Made by a program: the position numbers and the translations under genes. This document shows positions 13,501 to 24,853 of a DNA stretch of 64,000 nucleotides, one piece after another (the stretch's first letter is position 1; every line of letters starts with the position of its first letter). Source of the DNA: Bryopsis sp. KO-2023 (Eukaryota; Chlorophyta; Ulvophyceae; Bryopsidales; Bryopsidaceae); assembly GCA_030272585.1 (NCBI GenBank), contig BSYQ01000004.1, positions 6,386,001 to 6,450,000 on the forward strand, in the 5' to 3' direction. Under the pieces are notes generated by a model, which ran no database searches, was not told the DNA's origin, and worked only from the letters and a program-made list of their open reading frames with translations.

Positions 13501-16500
13501 CTGTGTATTGGTGGGGATTATCTGACCTAACGGTCAATTTGGGGTTCTGTTTTTGGGAAGGGGGGAGAGAGATTCGTTCCCAAAAAAAAAACAAGAAAAA
13601 AGAAAAAAAATAGCTGAAAAAATTGGAAACTGTACCTGGGGAAGTAGAGGGCGGAAAAGTTTTAGTCAAGATTGGTTGCGGGAAGTGGTGTGGGGTTTTC
13701 TTTTCCACCATTTTTCTTCAGCACCATTTTCTTATTCCGCCAGCCAGCACATTGTCCATAGCGATGTGTTTTTTTTTTTTCGTTTTTTATTTCTCTCTTT
13801 TTTTAAATACACATGTAAGGAAGAAAAAAGAGAGAAGGGTACAGTCATTTACCAAAAAAAAAAATGTACACCCCGTGATTTTGAGGGGAGGGCAGCCAGG
13901 AATGGGGACCAGCATATCAACCTTCGTGATGTATGTTTTTCTGCTTTTTTTGGCTGGTTTTTGTGCTCTTTTTTTTCTTTGTTTTGCTCGTTCTGTGTGA
14001 TTTTTGTATTGAATCTTTTCGATTTGAAAAGAGAAATACACACAAGAATCGAACGAAGCAAAAAAAAAGAAGGAAAAGAAAACACCCTCGCTCTGTTCAA
14101 ATTGGGGATTTTGGGAGGTTATGAAGGGTGAGGATAAAATAGCTGGGCAAGGCATGCGGGTCGTTACGTGACAATATTGTCGGAGTGGATTGAAGTATAA
14201 AATACAGTTAGCAAAAGCAAGAAAGGGAAGCCTCGTTCAATGGACGGAGGAAATTGACCAGGAATGTGTGTTTCCATAATTTAAAAGAAATACTTCATGA
14301 CCCATCGCAGCCGCTTGGTGTAATTTCGTATTTTTTGTCTCGCCCTTCAAAAAAATATTCGAGTTGGAGTGTGGCTCCCCCTTTCGTCGGTGAGGAGGAG
14401 CCCCTCTTTCTTTTTCAATTTTTTTTTTCTTCTCGTTGGGGTTTGGGGAATTATTCAGGATTTCAACCCTATACCCATCCCAAGGGGGAAAAAGAGAGAG
14501 AGAGAAAAAATTGAACATCCAAAACAGGGATGCAAAGAATACACCTTTTGTGTGTGTGTATGTGGATATATATTGTTTTTTCGCAAATGGATGTTCCTCA
14601 TCTGATGTGTTTGTGATTTTATTTTTTTTGCTTCAAGCCAAGAAAATTGGAAAGAAAAAATTTCGATAGTGTATACAAGAGGGCATAGAAGGAAAGGAAA
14701 TGGGAAAAAACAAGAAAAAAATGTATGAATCACAAGTTTTCACATTTAAAAAAAAAGGGAGGGATGTGGGGAGATCTCTGCTAGATGTGATCGTTTATTT
14801 TTTTTCTTGAATGGGTGTTTATTCTTTTACGCTCTCTTTTTTTTTTGGTTTTTTTTTTTGGCTTTGGGAGAGAAATTTCTCTTCTTCGAAAAGAAAGAAA
14901 AGGAAAAGAAAAAAGCACACATAAAAATATCAGAGAGGATTTAGTCATGCTGCGTGCATCTCTTTTGTTTCGGATCAATATATTTTAGAGTCGGATTGAT
15001 CATGGTGTTTTTTTTTAATCTTTTTCTTTTTTTAATATAGCACGAGTGTGTGAACAAGACGGAAGGATAAAGGGAAGAAAAAAAAGGGGGGTCGGTTTCA
15101 CGAAAAAACACAACTAGATGGGGTGGAGTAGGAAAATGTCAAGCAGTTTCGAGATTTTCACCAATGGCATGAGAAAAAAAAGATGAGAGATGTTTTAAAA
15201 CAGCCAGGCAGCTTTTGTGCCGATTTTCTTTTCGCGAAAACATTGGAAAGGATAAAATCAATTTCTCTTCCTTGTGGCTGGAAAATATATTTTTGAAAAT
15301 GTTGTGAAAATTCCAGTGGTGGTGTTTTATGGAGGAAAATTGTGATCCACTTGATCCATGGAGAAATATTCCAGTTTTCGTAAGGCGACCAAGACATGCA
15401 TGGACTTTGAGATTAGGGGTTGAAAATCTGAGATATCTCGGTTGACTGAATTTTTTTTTATATTTTTTTTGGTTATTTTTCTTTTATTTTCGTGGGTTGG
15501 GAAAGGGGGGCCGAAAGAAAAAACTTGAAAAAAAAAAAAAAAAAAATTTGTTGGGTTTGTCTGGAGCAGAGGGTAGTTTCGTAACATGAATAAAAGGGAA
15601 AAAAAATATTATAAAAAAAAGAAAAAGAAAAAAATGAAACAAATAGGATTTTTAAAAGGTGGTTGGAAATATGCACGAGTGAACAAAAGGAAACCAAGCA
15701 ATATATATGTATATATATGTAGATATATATGTATATATTTTCTGGGGGACTGGCTTCATATTGTAATGCTTTCCCATCTGAAGGGATCTCGTGTGCCTAG
15801 TCTTGTAAGTTGATTTTGTGATTTTGGGGGGTTGCATTTTCTCCTCGTTTTTTCTTGAGAAAAATTCTGATTAATATATTGTGTGCTATGCTTTATGAAT
15901 AGCTGCTCGCCTTGAATCCGATTTTGTTCCATTGATGATTTGTAGTTTTGGGAATATTTTTGAAAGGGGAAAAAAAAAAAAGAGAGAGAGAACACATGTA
16001 TCAAAAAGAATTCGAAAAGAATTTCTAAAGAATGTATAATATATATCTATATTTATGTAGAAGACTTTTCTGTCCATATGAAGGAGGGAGGTAAAAAAAA
16101 CAGCTTTTTCTTTTTTTTGACTGCTATGCACAAGTTTCAATTAATGCTTAATATTTAGACCTTAAAAATATATTGTATGAGGATTTTGACATCTTCACTG
16201 TGGCTTATAGACACCAAGGTTGACTTGGTGACGTTTTTGATAAATACTGAACAGAAAATTTTTTTGGCAATTGGTTCTGTTGTGCAGACTGTTTTTTTTT
16301 TTTGGAAAATAACCTTCGGAAGAAAAGAATTAACTTTTTTTGAAAAAGAATGATTCGCGAAAAAGAAAAAAAAGGAAAATAATTGATGGTTGAATCAGTT
16401 GAAATTTTGAATTTTGATGAAATTGAATTTTGAGTTTTGATGGGGAATGGGAGTGCAAACGGATTTGAGGGAACATAGATATATTTTTCGGTCAGGGGAG

Positions 16501-16550
16501 GGGGGAAAGAAACTTTTGAAAAGAGAAGCTAGCTGCTAAAATTTCCAAAG
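7539..16550. other. 9-kb gene-free, C-depleted homopolymer-rich region
   Basis: No open frame here looks like a protein; the longer ones are translations of A, T and G runs. The + strand is strongly depleted of C (for example 26 G and 3 C in 9901-9960) and full of runs such as G6-9, A8-18 and T8-16. The same G-over-C bias is seen in the + strand introns of the kinesin gene. The kinesin 3' UTR presumably starts the region. I see no tRNA, rRNA or transposon ends. Confidence 0.6.
10458..10571. repeat. 57-bp tandem duplication
   Basis: Two essentially identical copies, starting at 10458 and 10515, each contain GGATTGAAAAAGACACACAC, then a TTCATAGAGGGG segment and a poly(A) run. It looks like a recent local slippage duplication inside the homopolymer-rich region. 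Confidence 0.85.
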
Positions 16551-18000
16551 CAGCCGTCAAAAGACGAGGTTTGTTACTGCAATCAGTTGGTTCATAGAGG
16601 TTGCAGCTAGAAAATAAGACTTACATTTCCAGCAGTCGGGATTTTTTTTCCTCAAATCAGGAAAATCCATCTAGATTCAAAGTCAAGGTTGGACAATAGT
16701 GACAAAACCATCTTCTCCACAAAAGGCATGTGGGGTCGAATTGTAGTGACTGGGAATAGAGGGCTGTTGGTGTTTGCAATAAAGTCGGGAGTTCGCGCAG
16801 TGAAAAAGCAAGAGGAGGAGGAGGTGCTGTGAAATCCTTTCGATGTAGTTCTGACAGGGTTTGGTTTTAAATGCTTCTCTTCCGTCCACGCCTTGACGCT
16901 TCTGTTAACGCCTTCAGACGTCATGGTTTAGAGGTCGGCTCGAACCCCCGTTGTTTTTTTCTGTTTTGCGTACTGAACATCCATTCATTTTCAAGCCAGA
17001 ATCACATGCGGCTGGATCGCGATTGCATTAGAAATCCATCCACGTCCCTTCTCGTTTCTTCCCTGTGGGCCTTTATTTTCTGAACTTCGGTAAATAAAAA
17101 TGGGCCCAATATAAAAACCGAACCTCTGAAAAAACTAGTATTTCTTCGTTGGTGGCGCATTTGTTTATATCAACTAGAAAAACGACCTTTGACATCTAAA
17201 GGAGTTAGCCGTTTAAAAAAACGCCGCTCTGTGAGCCTGGGAGTCTTCTATTACACCTGTCTTGTGGAGTCAACGCATCTTTGATGCTTTCTGCGTGATG
17301 AGCACAGCCCAAGGACACCCGAGCAAAAACGAAAAAGTTAATGTCAGTCTCCTTATCCTGTTGCGCAGTTCAGAGAGGCCTGAGCCCACCCGGCGATGTA
17401 CAAATCCACCTTGACACTCTAGAAATCAGGGAATGGAGAGCAGATGTGCCTATCATTTAGGAACGTGCAAAAGGGGGTTGAGTTTCTGGCAGCGGCGATA
17501 CCCTCGGTTTTGAACGATAGAAAATTGAACGGCGGAAGAAGCCCTCTACTGTCCAATCGTCTACAAACACTTGGCAGAAGTCAGTCGAGTGGCTGTGCCA
17601 AGAACTTGTTTGTTTTCGCAGAACCGTATCGTAAGGCAGAAGCCGAAGACGGTTTGACAAGGTGTGAGGGGGCTGAGTAAGACTGCGGGTTTGGTCTCTG
17701 GACTGCGGTGCTTTTGGGGGGTCTTTGGGACGTTCTGTTCTTATCATTTTTGCGCCTACTCTCTGGCGTCTTCCTCGTGATTTCTTTGCCACTATTGGGG
17801 GGGGGTAAACCTTTTTTTTGGTTTGCTGGTGCTGGGTTACCCCACAGCTCTTTGCTCTTTTTCCGCTTGAAAAGACTTGTGAAGAAACTCGTTTGGGAGA
17901 GCGTCGATTTTCGGAGCGCCGAGTGGCTCCTCCCCTGGAGGATATTATCGATTGATTGATCAGTCGTTTCTTTTTCTCGAACTGAAGGAAGGGCGCAACC
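16551..18000. other. Intergenic region before the F-box gene
   Basis: Base composition returns to balance here. The open frames on both strands near 17.4-18 kb run through the F-box leader in antisense or have no recognisable content. The last 100 bases are presumably the promoter and leader of the F-box gene. No clear TATA box was picked out. Confidence 0.4.
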
Positions 18001-19047
18001 ATGAGCGACTGTATGCCGATCGAATGGGACTTGCCCAGGGATATCCTGGTCGATATTCTTGGAAGGATTCCTGTTGAATCGCTTGCTAGATGCCCCTGTG
18101 TGGCCACATCTTGGCGAGAAGTTACCAAAATGGAGTCGTCCCTGAAAAGAAAAATCGATTTGGAACGTGCGTGGTTGCATGAAACAATAGAGCCCATCAT
18201 TTACAACGAAAATGACGAAAATGATTTTCCTACATTTCGTTATGCCAAGATGAAAAATTTGATTGCTTTGGGTAGTTATAAAAAGTTTAAGGTGTTCGAT
18301 CTTGATCCAAAAAAAATTGTTTTTGAATCTGAGGAGATTCACTATGTGAATTGTCTTTCTTTCATGGATGGGATGCTTGTGACCGGGGGTAGCGAAGGTC
18401 ACTTGAGTGGATGGGATATATCCACGTGGGAAAAGCTTTTTTGTCTCCCAATTTTAAATTCCAGTATCTGGGCAATTGCGGACCTTGGCAACAACGTGGC
18501 CATTGGGGGGGGAGACAGGGATCTTCAAACTTGGAGAAAAGGGGTGTGGGAGCTGGTTGGATCCCTTCAAGGTCACGAAGGGGATGTGAAATGCCTCTTG
18601 CCTCTTGGAAACCTCTTGATCAGTGGGTCAAGCGACTGGACTATACGAATATGGAACTTGGTTGATAATGCTTGCGTTAGAGTGATTCGTGGACAAAAAA
18701 TGGGAGTACTCTCGATGGATTTTTCTGATGGGCTCATTTTTTGTGGATCGGGTGATGGTAATATTCGCTCGTGGGAACTTGAGAGCGGTCACCATGTGCA
18801 AACTTTTCCAGGTCACACATATATGGTGACCTCTGTCTTTGTTGAACAAGGTCGGATGTTCACAGGATCTTGCGATGAAACGATAAAAATATGGGATGCA
18901 ACAAAGGGGGAGTGTTTGAGGAGTTTTGATTGTTCGCAAAATCTGCATGGAGATCTCTGGAATTTGTTATGGGTCGACAATGAAAAGTTGGTGGTCGTTC
19001 GTGGTAATGGGGAGATTTGGGAGTGGGATTTTTCTCAGGGGTTATGA
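18001..19047 (+). CDS. F-box/WD40 repeat protein, single exon
   Basis: A 348-residue protein with an uninterrupted frame. Residues 8-45 fit an F-box (LPRDILVDILGRIPVESLAR, then a CPCVATSWREV segment), the module that binds Skp1 in SCF ubiquitin ligases. From about residue 75 onward there are WD40 blades, clearest at GSSDWTIRIWNL, GSGDGNIRSWEL and GSCDETIKIWDA, which would form the substrate-binding propeller. The start context CAACCATGAGC is good. The protein is short for the class: five or six blades are visible, some weak. The gene has no intron while its neighbours have many, so a retrogene origin is possible. The substrate is unknown. Confidence 0.85.
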   Translation: MSDCMPIEWDLPRDILVDILGRIPVESLARCPCVATSWREVTKMESSLKRKIDLERAWLHETIEPIIYNENDENDFPTFRYAKMKNLIALGSYKKFKVFDLDPKKIVFESEEIHYVNCLSFMDGMLVTGGSEGHLSGWDISTWEKLFCLPILNSSIWAIADLGNNVAIGGGDRDLQTWRKGVWELVGSLQGHEGDVKCLLPLGNLLISGSSDWTIRIWNLVDNACVRVIRGQKMGVLSMDFSDGLIFCGSGDGNIRSWELESGHHVQTFPGHTYMVTSVFVEQGRMFTGSCDETIKIWDATKGECLRSFDCSQNLHGDLWNLLWVDNEKLVVVRGNGEIWEWDFSQGL

Positions 19048-20941
19048 GCATTATCTTGTTGGGCATCTTGATTGAGACGAAACTCGATCACTTTGGAGGC
19101 AGGGAAGGGGTGACAAAAATGTTGCAAAGGTTTGAAAAAGCAATATATTTTTTTAAAAAAGAGTAGTAAATTTATGACTTGTGCTGAATATTCAAGATTG
19201 AAGTAGCCCGACTACTTGTGTCTTCTCAAATCATAGAGACTTAAAATATATAAGAAAATTAATTGCAAACGCTATATTTGGTCGGTGGATAAGAAGCTAA
19301 GAGAAATTCAAAACAGCCAACCAACCCATTGACTCATCACCCAGAGTCAATCACTCTCTCACGAGTGCCCTGCGTTTTGCCCTTGCGTACTGGCTCAACG
19401 ATTAAAAATTCGAAGAGGAGGAAGTCCGACGGGGTTAAATGTGAGCGTCACCGTTCTCTTTTTTCCACGATCCGGAAGGATGCAGAGAAAACAAGACCCT
19501 TGAATATAGAAAACCTCTTTCGAATTCACCTATGAGAAAAAAGGAAATATCTTTTCCCCACTGAGACAAGATGTCACATGAGGTCATAAAAATTTTCATT
19601 CGAATTATCAGGAGTACATTTTCGATTCGATCACTACACGTTTCGGTGAAACGCTTTGCAGTTACATATCAGAAACGAGTTCCTGCCGATCCAGTTTTTT
19701 TTGGAAACTTTGCCCCGCGAAAAGAGACTTTGAAATGTCCCAGTGTAGCCTGCATCCACTTTTTACTAAACTGTGGGGGGACTGCGGCAGCCCCTCTCTG
19801 TTTTCTTCAGCACAACTGTCACAGTAATGGCAGTCGTGCACAGGGGGGTGACTACGTAAGTTGATAAGAACCTCGAAAAGGTTTAGAACAAAAAAAGATG
19901 ATTGAAATCGGCTGGTTCCACGTGTAGCGTTGCGCGTCAGACAGTTATACCTAAACTCTCCCATGACAACGATTATTTCTTTTCAAATTTTCAAATTTCT
20001 GTTTCATGGAATGAACTTTCCACATTTCTTTTTCGCAGTTCTATATTCTAAGCCAATACACCCCCCACTGTTTTCCTAGTCACAGAAGGAACAAAAGTAA
20101 GAAATAAAAAATCCTTTTTCCTTCTGTGATTAACTTATTTTATGTTGTCCACGCTGGACTGGGAACACAGGCTTGCGCACCCACAGCGCACCAGGAAACC
20201 AAAGCGAGCCTCCCGACGACCGTATCTCGTGTTCATTTGGACGCTTTCCTTATGTCGAAGGACCACACTGAGTTCTATGAGCAAGATGTGTGTATGTGTG
20301 TGTGTTTTGATCGAGTTTTTCAGAAAGCGTGTCGTCATATCTCGGCCAATTGAACTTCTCGGAACTTACAACAAACTAAACGATATCAATATCATCAGCT
20401 CAACAGCCAACACCGTCCAAACGACGTGAATTGTGGGTTGTTTTCTGGGCTTCAAACGGCAACAGCGGTCGACGCGAGTCAAAATGCAGAATGGTGCTGG
20501 CGTTCCAACGTGAGGAGAGTACGGGGCGTATTTTTTCAACTTCCGTTTCGGATCGAAGGGAGGACTGCGCGCAAAACCTCCACGACGTGTTCTCCCCCCC
20601 TCCTACCTCTCCCGGCCAGCAAAAAGCGAAACGAATGTACTCTGTGGGAACCTTCCACCCCAGTACTTTCCACGTTTTCAGGAACGGCTATCGCCACGGA
20701 AAGTTTCTTTATCTTTCGGACGTTCTCGTCGCGCCAAGAAGAGTCGATTTCCCCCTGTACGCCACCGCCGCAACGGGAAGGGGAGGACTCTGCTGCGCAG
20801 CAGCCTTTCCGTAGTCCAGAACGAATTGTAAGACTACACTCAAAAACCTGTGGGTGTAGTACGATTTGGCAGTTGCGTTTTGGAGTTAAAACAGCCTTTT
20901 GATTCGCGCGGTTGTGGATGTGAAGGCGATCGAATGACAAG
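19048..20941. other. Intergenic region; possible first exon of the monooxygenase
   Basis: No firm gene. Between 20426 and 20828 a + frame ends at a good donor (CGAATT|GTAAGA) and could carry the N-terminus of the monooxygenase. It would join in frame to position 20942. Its sequence is basic, Ser/Pro-rich and unlike any family I know, so it could be a targeting peptide or chance. No other structure was seen. Confidence 0.25.
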
Positions 20942-23855
20942 AGGATCGTGGTGGTGGGTGCGGGTCCTGGCGGCTCCGTTGCCGCCGCCTTGCTGGCTCA
21001 GAAAGGATACACCGTCAAGGTGACGGCATCATCAACAGATGAAATTGATACGTACAATTTTAAAGACTTTTCTTCTGACTGCATGTTTTCAAGGCAGAAA
21101 GGAACAGAAAAAGGCCATTTTGAGAATTCAAAGGAAAAAGGCTGGGATGTCTTGCCCATCGATGAATACATGATTATACCTCAGGTTATGCTCCTTGATA
21201 GAAGCCGAATGAAACAAAATTGGACATCCAAAATTTTGTTTTTAGGAAAATGTTTCGAAGGGACATCACAGTAGGCAAGAGCAATTTCTCGTCTAATTTT
21301 TTTCTTCTTTTTTTTCTTTCTGCAGGTGATCGAAAAGAGGGCTCGTCCTCAAGCCAGCGATCCGCCCATTCGGAGGGGAGTGATGTTTTGTTTGAAAAGT
21401 GTGGAAATCATGGGAAAAATTGGCATTCATGTTCCCCCTGAAGGCTTTTTGGATGGAATGCACACTTTCCAGGGGTCCCATGTAATTGTCAGGGATGGGG
21501 AGAAACAATCCATAAAATTGAACGACTCCAGCATTCTGGTGGAGAGGCATGTTTTTGCTTTTAACATAATCAAGGCGATCGAAAAGCAGGAGTTGAAAAA
21601 TCTGACCATCTGTTTTGAAGCATCATGCACGGTGGGGTTGGATTAACATTATTTTTTTTCTCATATCTTTTTGAAATGCCAAGGAAAGAAGCGATTTTTT
21701 TTCTTGAACTTCTGAAATCTCACTGACTCAGAAAATTTTTAGTTTTCTTATCAACTTTTTTTTTCCTCAGCACCGGCGATATCATTATCTTATTTTTACA
21801 CCTTTTTTTTTACTTTTACAGTTCTGGTGGAACTACCCCCGCCCCCCCTCTTCATTGCGGCATTTGCCACAGAACTGGCCAGGGATTTTGAGATATATTT
21901 TTATATTTTACAAAATAGAGACAGGCACTTATGAAACCTCGATTTTAAACTTTTTTTGAGTAAATGGCTTTTCATGAGGAAACAAATGCCCAGCTGACTC
22001 CCACATCCAGATGATCACAGGCACCACTGATTGGGATCAAATCAAATAATGGAAATATGCCAAAAACTCCCAGTAGATGCATTTCAAATTTTCTATGCCA
22101 ACCGAAAAAAATAAGAGAGAGCTCTGTTTGTGAAGGCAATCGACATGGAGTCCAGGATTGTCAAATACACATCCAGCGATGGGGTTGAGCATGCGGAGCC
22201 ATATGATTTATTAATAGGGGCCGATGGAGTCAACAGTATTGTTAGACAGGCCTTGGAGGCATTCGACCCCACTCTCAAAGTCCGACAGATGCGATCAAGA
22301 AGCCGATACAAAACCATCAGAGGCCTCCCTCGCCCAGACGATGCTGGTAAGTCTAAATCTACCCCACATATCACCACACTGAAAGCAACCTCAGTGTTCT
22401 CAACAACAAAAAAAGGGTTAAAATGAGTTTTTTGTTTTTAATTGTTGGAGAAACGAAAAATAGGTCCTCAAAATATTTCCCCTGCTCACACATTTTCACA
22501 CAGACAGCTCCATTGATCCTTAACCTCTCTAAATATAGATCCATATTGGTGGGTAAGAATCAGATCAGTGCAATATCACTGTTCCCCCCGGACACCTTCT
22601 CTTCTTGCTGTTGTGTGATTAGTCACCCTTGGTCTTATTCATTTTATAATCTGTGTATCAACACCACCAGAGGAATTGCTGGAGCTCGGTTCCCCGGGAT
22701 ATTTTGTTATGATACTCACGGCATCATGCAGACTTGGAGGGAAGCGAATAAACCAACTAGGGCTTGCGATGTATCAAACGGAAGATGGGCTGTTTCATTT
22801 GAACGTCGCAGGCGCTGTGGAGGACCTCGAAGCATTGGAGGGTAATGAAAGGGAATGGGTTGAAAATCAGGCACCCCGCTTGCTTTCCAAGGTGTGTTTT
22901 GACATCTCTTTTTTCGTTCCTTTGGCGTTGTCTAACTGCAAACGTTTTTTCTGTTGTTTTTTTGGGGATAATTTGCTGTGTTTATTTTCAGCCACTCATT
23001 CTCGACCTTTCTCCTCTCTTTGTCCTGCTGTGTAGTCATGGTATGAGCAATTGATCAAGGAACTCAGTGCAGCCCCTATGAACATTGGCAGCCCGGTCAC
23101 GTATTGCTCCTCGATGATCGGCCCGAGTGTTTCGATCATTGGGGATGCCGCCCACTCCACCAGTCCTACCCATGGTGTTGGAGCCAACATGGCCATCCAG
23201 GATGGGGACGAACTTGCCAGCGCTCTGGAGGCATGCGATGGGGGTGTTACCGAGGGGCTGAAAATGTTTGAGCGGGCTAGGCTGGAGGAGATCCACTCCA
23301 TCATTCGATTCGAAGAGGTGGGGCCTGGAACAAAAAAAGCTGAATGGCTAAATATCTTGCGACATGCATGCATGCATGCTTTTTTCTTGGATGAATTATG
23401 CTTGGCCAATGTCACGGATGCTAACCAATCCAGTCTAGTCGTAGAGGGTCATTGTGTTTGAGCCTTTCTGTCTTGCCAACGATGCAGGAACCGTTGTCTC
23501 TTCCCTTCTGGCTTGTTTTTGCAGAGTATTTCATTTTCGATGGAAGAAACGATTCTGTGATTGATATGTATGTGCACAGCTCACCAAGTACAGCAGGCTG
23601 GAGAAGCCACACAGACTGGGGATCGCATTGAAATCCTTCCTGGATGCCTTTCACACCAAAGGCCACAAGCTCCTCCCAAAGTTAATACCCAAACCTGTTA
23701 ATATGAGGGTGGTGTTTGGCGAAATCACCTACCCTCAAGCCCGTAGAATATTCGAAAGAGAAGCAAGAGTGGTGTGCAGTTTGGGAATAGCCGTTGCTGG
23801 AATCGTTTCGAGTGCTGCATGGGTATATGGTCGAGGAATGATTCGCAGAAACTGA
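20942..23855 (+). CDS. FAD-dependent monooxygenase (kynurenine 3-monooxygenase-like)
   Basis: Six exons found: 20942-21019, 21326-21631, 22136-22346, 22671-22891, 23036-23317 and 23580-23855, with consistent phases. The first contains the FAD-binding Rossmann motif GAGPGGSVAAALLAQKGY. The third has the DG motif region (DLLIGADGVNSIVRQAL). The fifth has the second FAD motif (IIGDAAHSTSPTHGVGANMA). These three in this order define class A flavoprotein hydroxylases, which use NAD(P)H and O2. The C-terminus has a hydrophobic stretch (LGIAVAGIVSSAAWVYG) and a basic tail, like the membrane anchor of kynurenine 3-monooxygenase, so that subfamily is my best guess. The exact substrate is inference. 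The true start lies upstream, because no in-frame ATG precedes the first motif in this exon; the exon boundary at 20942 is uncertain. A decayed copy lies at 57.4 kb. Confidence 0.8.
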
Positions 23856-24853
23856 TTTCAGAAGGAAATTCTTGGGTGAAACGGTTTTTTGAGAGCAGGT
23901 GCAGGCTTTATGAGGATGATGGTGCAGATTTTTGATTGAGACTTGAAACAGGCACCAGGTGAATTCCAGATTCCTGAGTTTGTGGAATGTAGCAAGAATG
24001 GGTGTTGTAATTGTTTTGGACATTTTTTGTGTAATTATAATTTTTTGTAAAACACAGAAGGGATGAGAACACGTTATTAACCAAGCATCCACGACCCAGC
24101 ATTCATCTGAAACATGTTTCGTAGGTTCCTTTCCACACCTAAAAAGGGGGTTCTAGGCCCCAATGGTTCTACACTTTGTCTTGAAACCATACTCCAAAAC
24201 GTTTTTCCTGGCACAGTTGTTGACTGTCCCAGGCCTGGTGTCTAATTCTGTTCTCAAAACTTCTCAGCCTCTTATTCATCCGGTAACTCAAGGTGGTTCG
24301 TTTTCCATGGGTTTTCGTGTCTCTTCAGGTTTGGGTTTTTTTCTTTTCTTTTTTTTTTCTTTCCCTCTAGGAGATCGATTCGTTTCTTTCTATTTTCATC
24401 GTTCTTTTCTTATTTTTGTGCCTTTCTTTCCCTCCTTTTTCTTCCAATACTCTTTCTATCCCTATCTTTCTATCCTTTGTTTCCCTTTTCCGTGCTTTTT
24501 TCTGTTCTTTCTTTTTCGATTCTTTCTCTTTCGTTCCTTTCGAAAAGATTCCATTCTCGGCCCGGTCGTACCACCGAAAAAAACAAACACGGAGAAAGAA
24601 AAGTCCACCAAGTTGCCCCCGCCGGATTTCCTCTGAGACATTCGGTTGGAAAGATGTCGCATCGCCATCAGTCGACTGAGCATCACACTCTTCGGGCCAC
24701 AGCCACATACAAATACCGACTTCGCTCGGTTTTGATCAGAAAAAAAAAACTCCCGAGTTTTCTTCTTTCGATAATCGTTTTCTTTCCCAGGGCTTGTCGC
24801 TGTGATTCTCTTTTCAAAGACCAAAAGACTTTTTAAAAATATATCGGGGCAAC
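23856..24853. other. Intergenic region with a 230-bp pyrimidine tract
   Basis: From about 24330 to 24560 the + strand is almost pure C/T, made of TTTC and TTCC blocks. It lies 300-500 bases upstream of the start of the alanine-rich gene. It could be a promoter element, a triplex-forming tract or neutral low-complexity DNA. Nothing else was recognised. Confidence 0.45.

Noticed and set aside
17457-18402. Minus frames of 247 and 273 codons over the F-box gene start
   Set aside because: They overlap the F-box coding region in antisense and contain no family motif.
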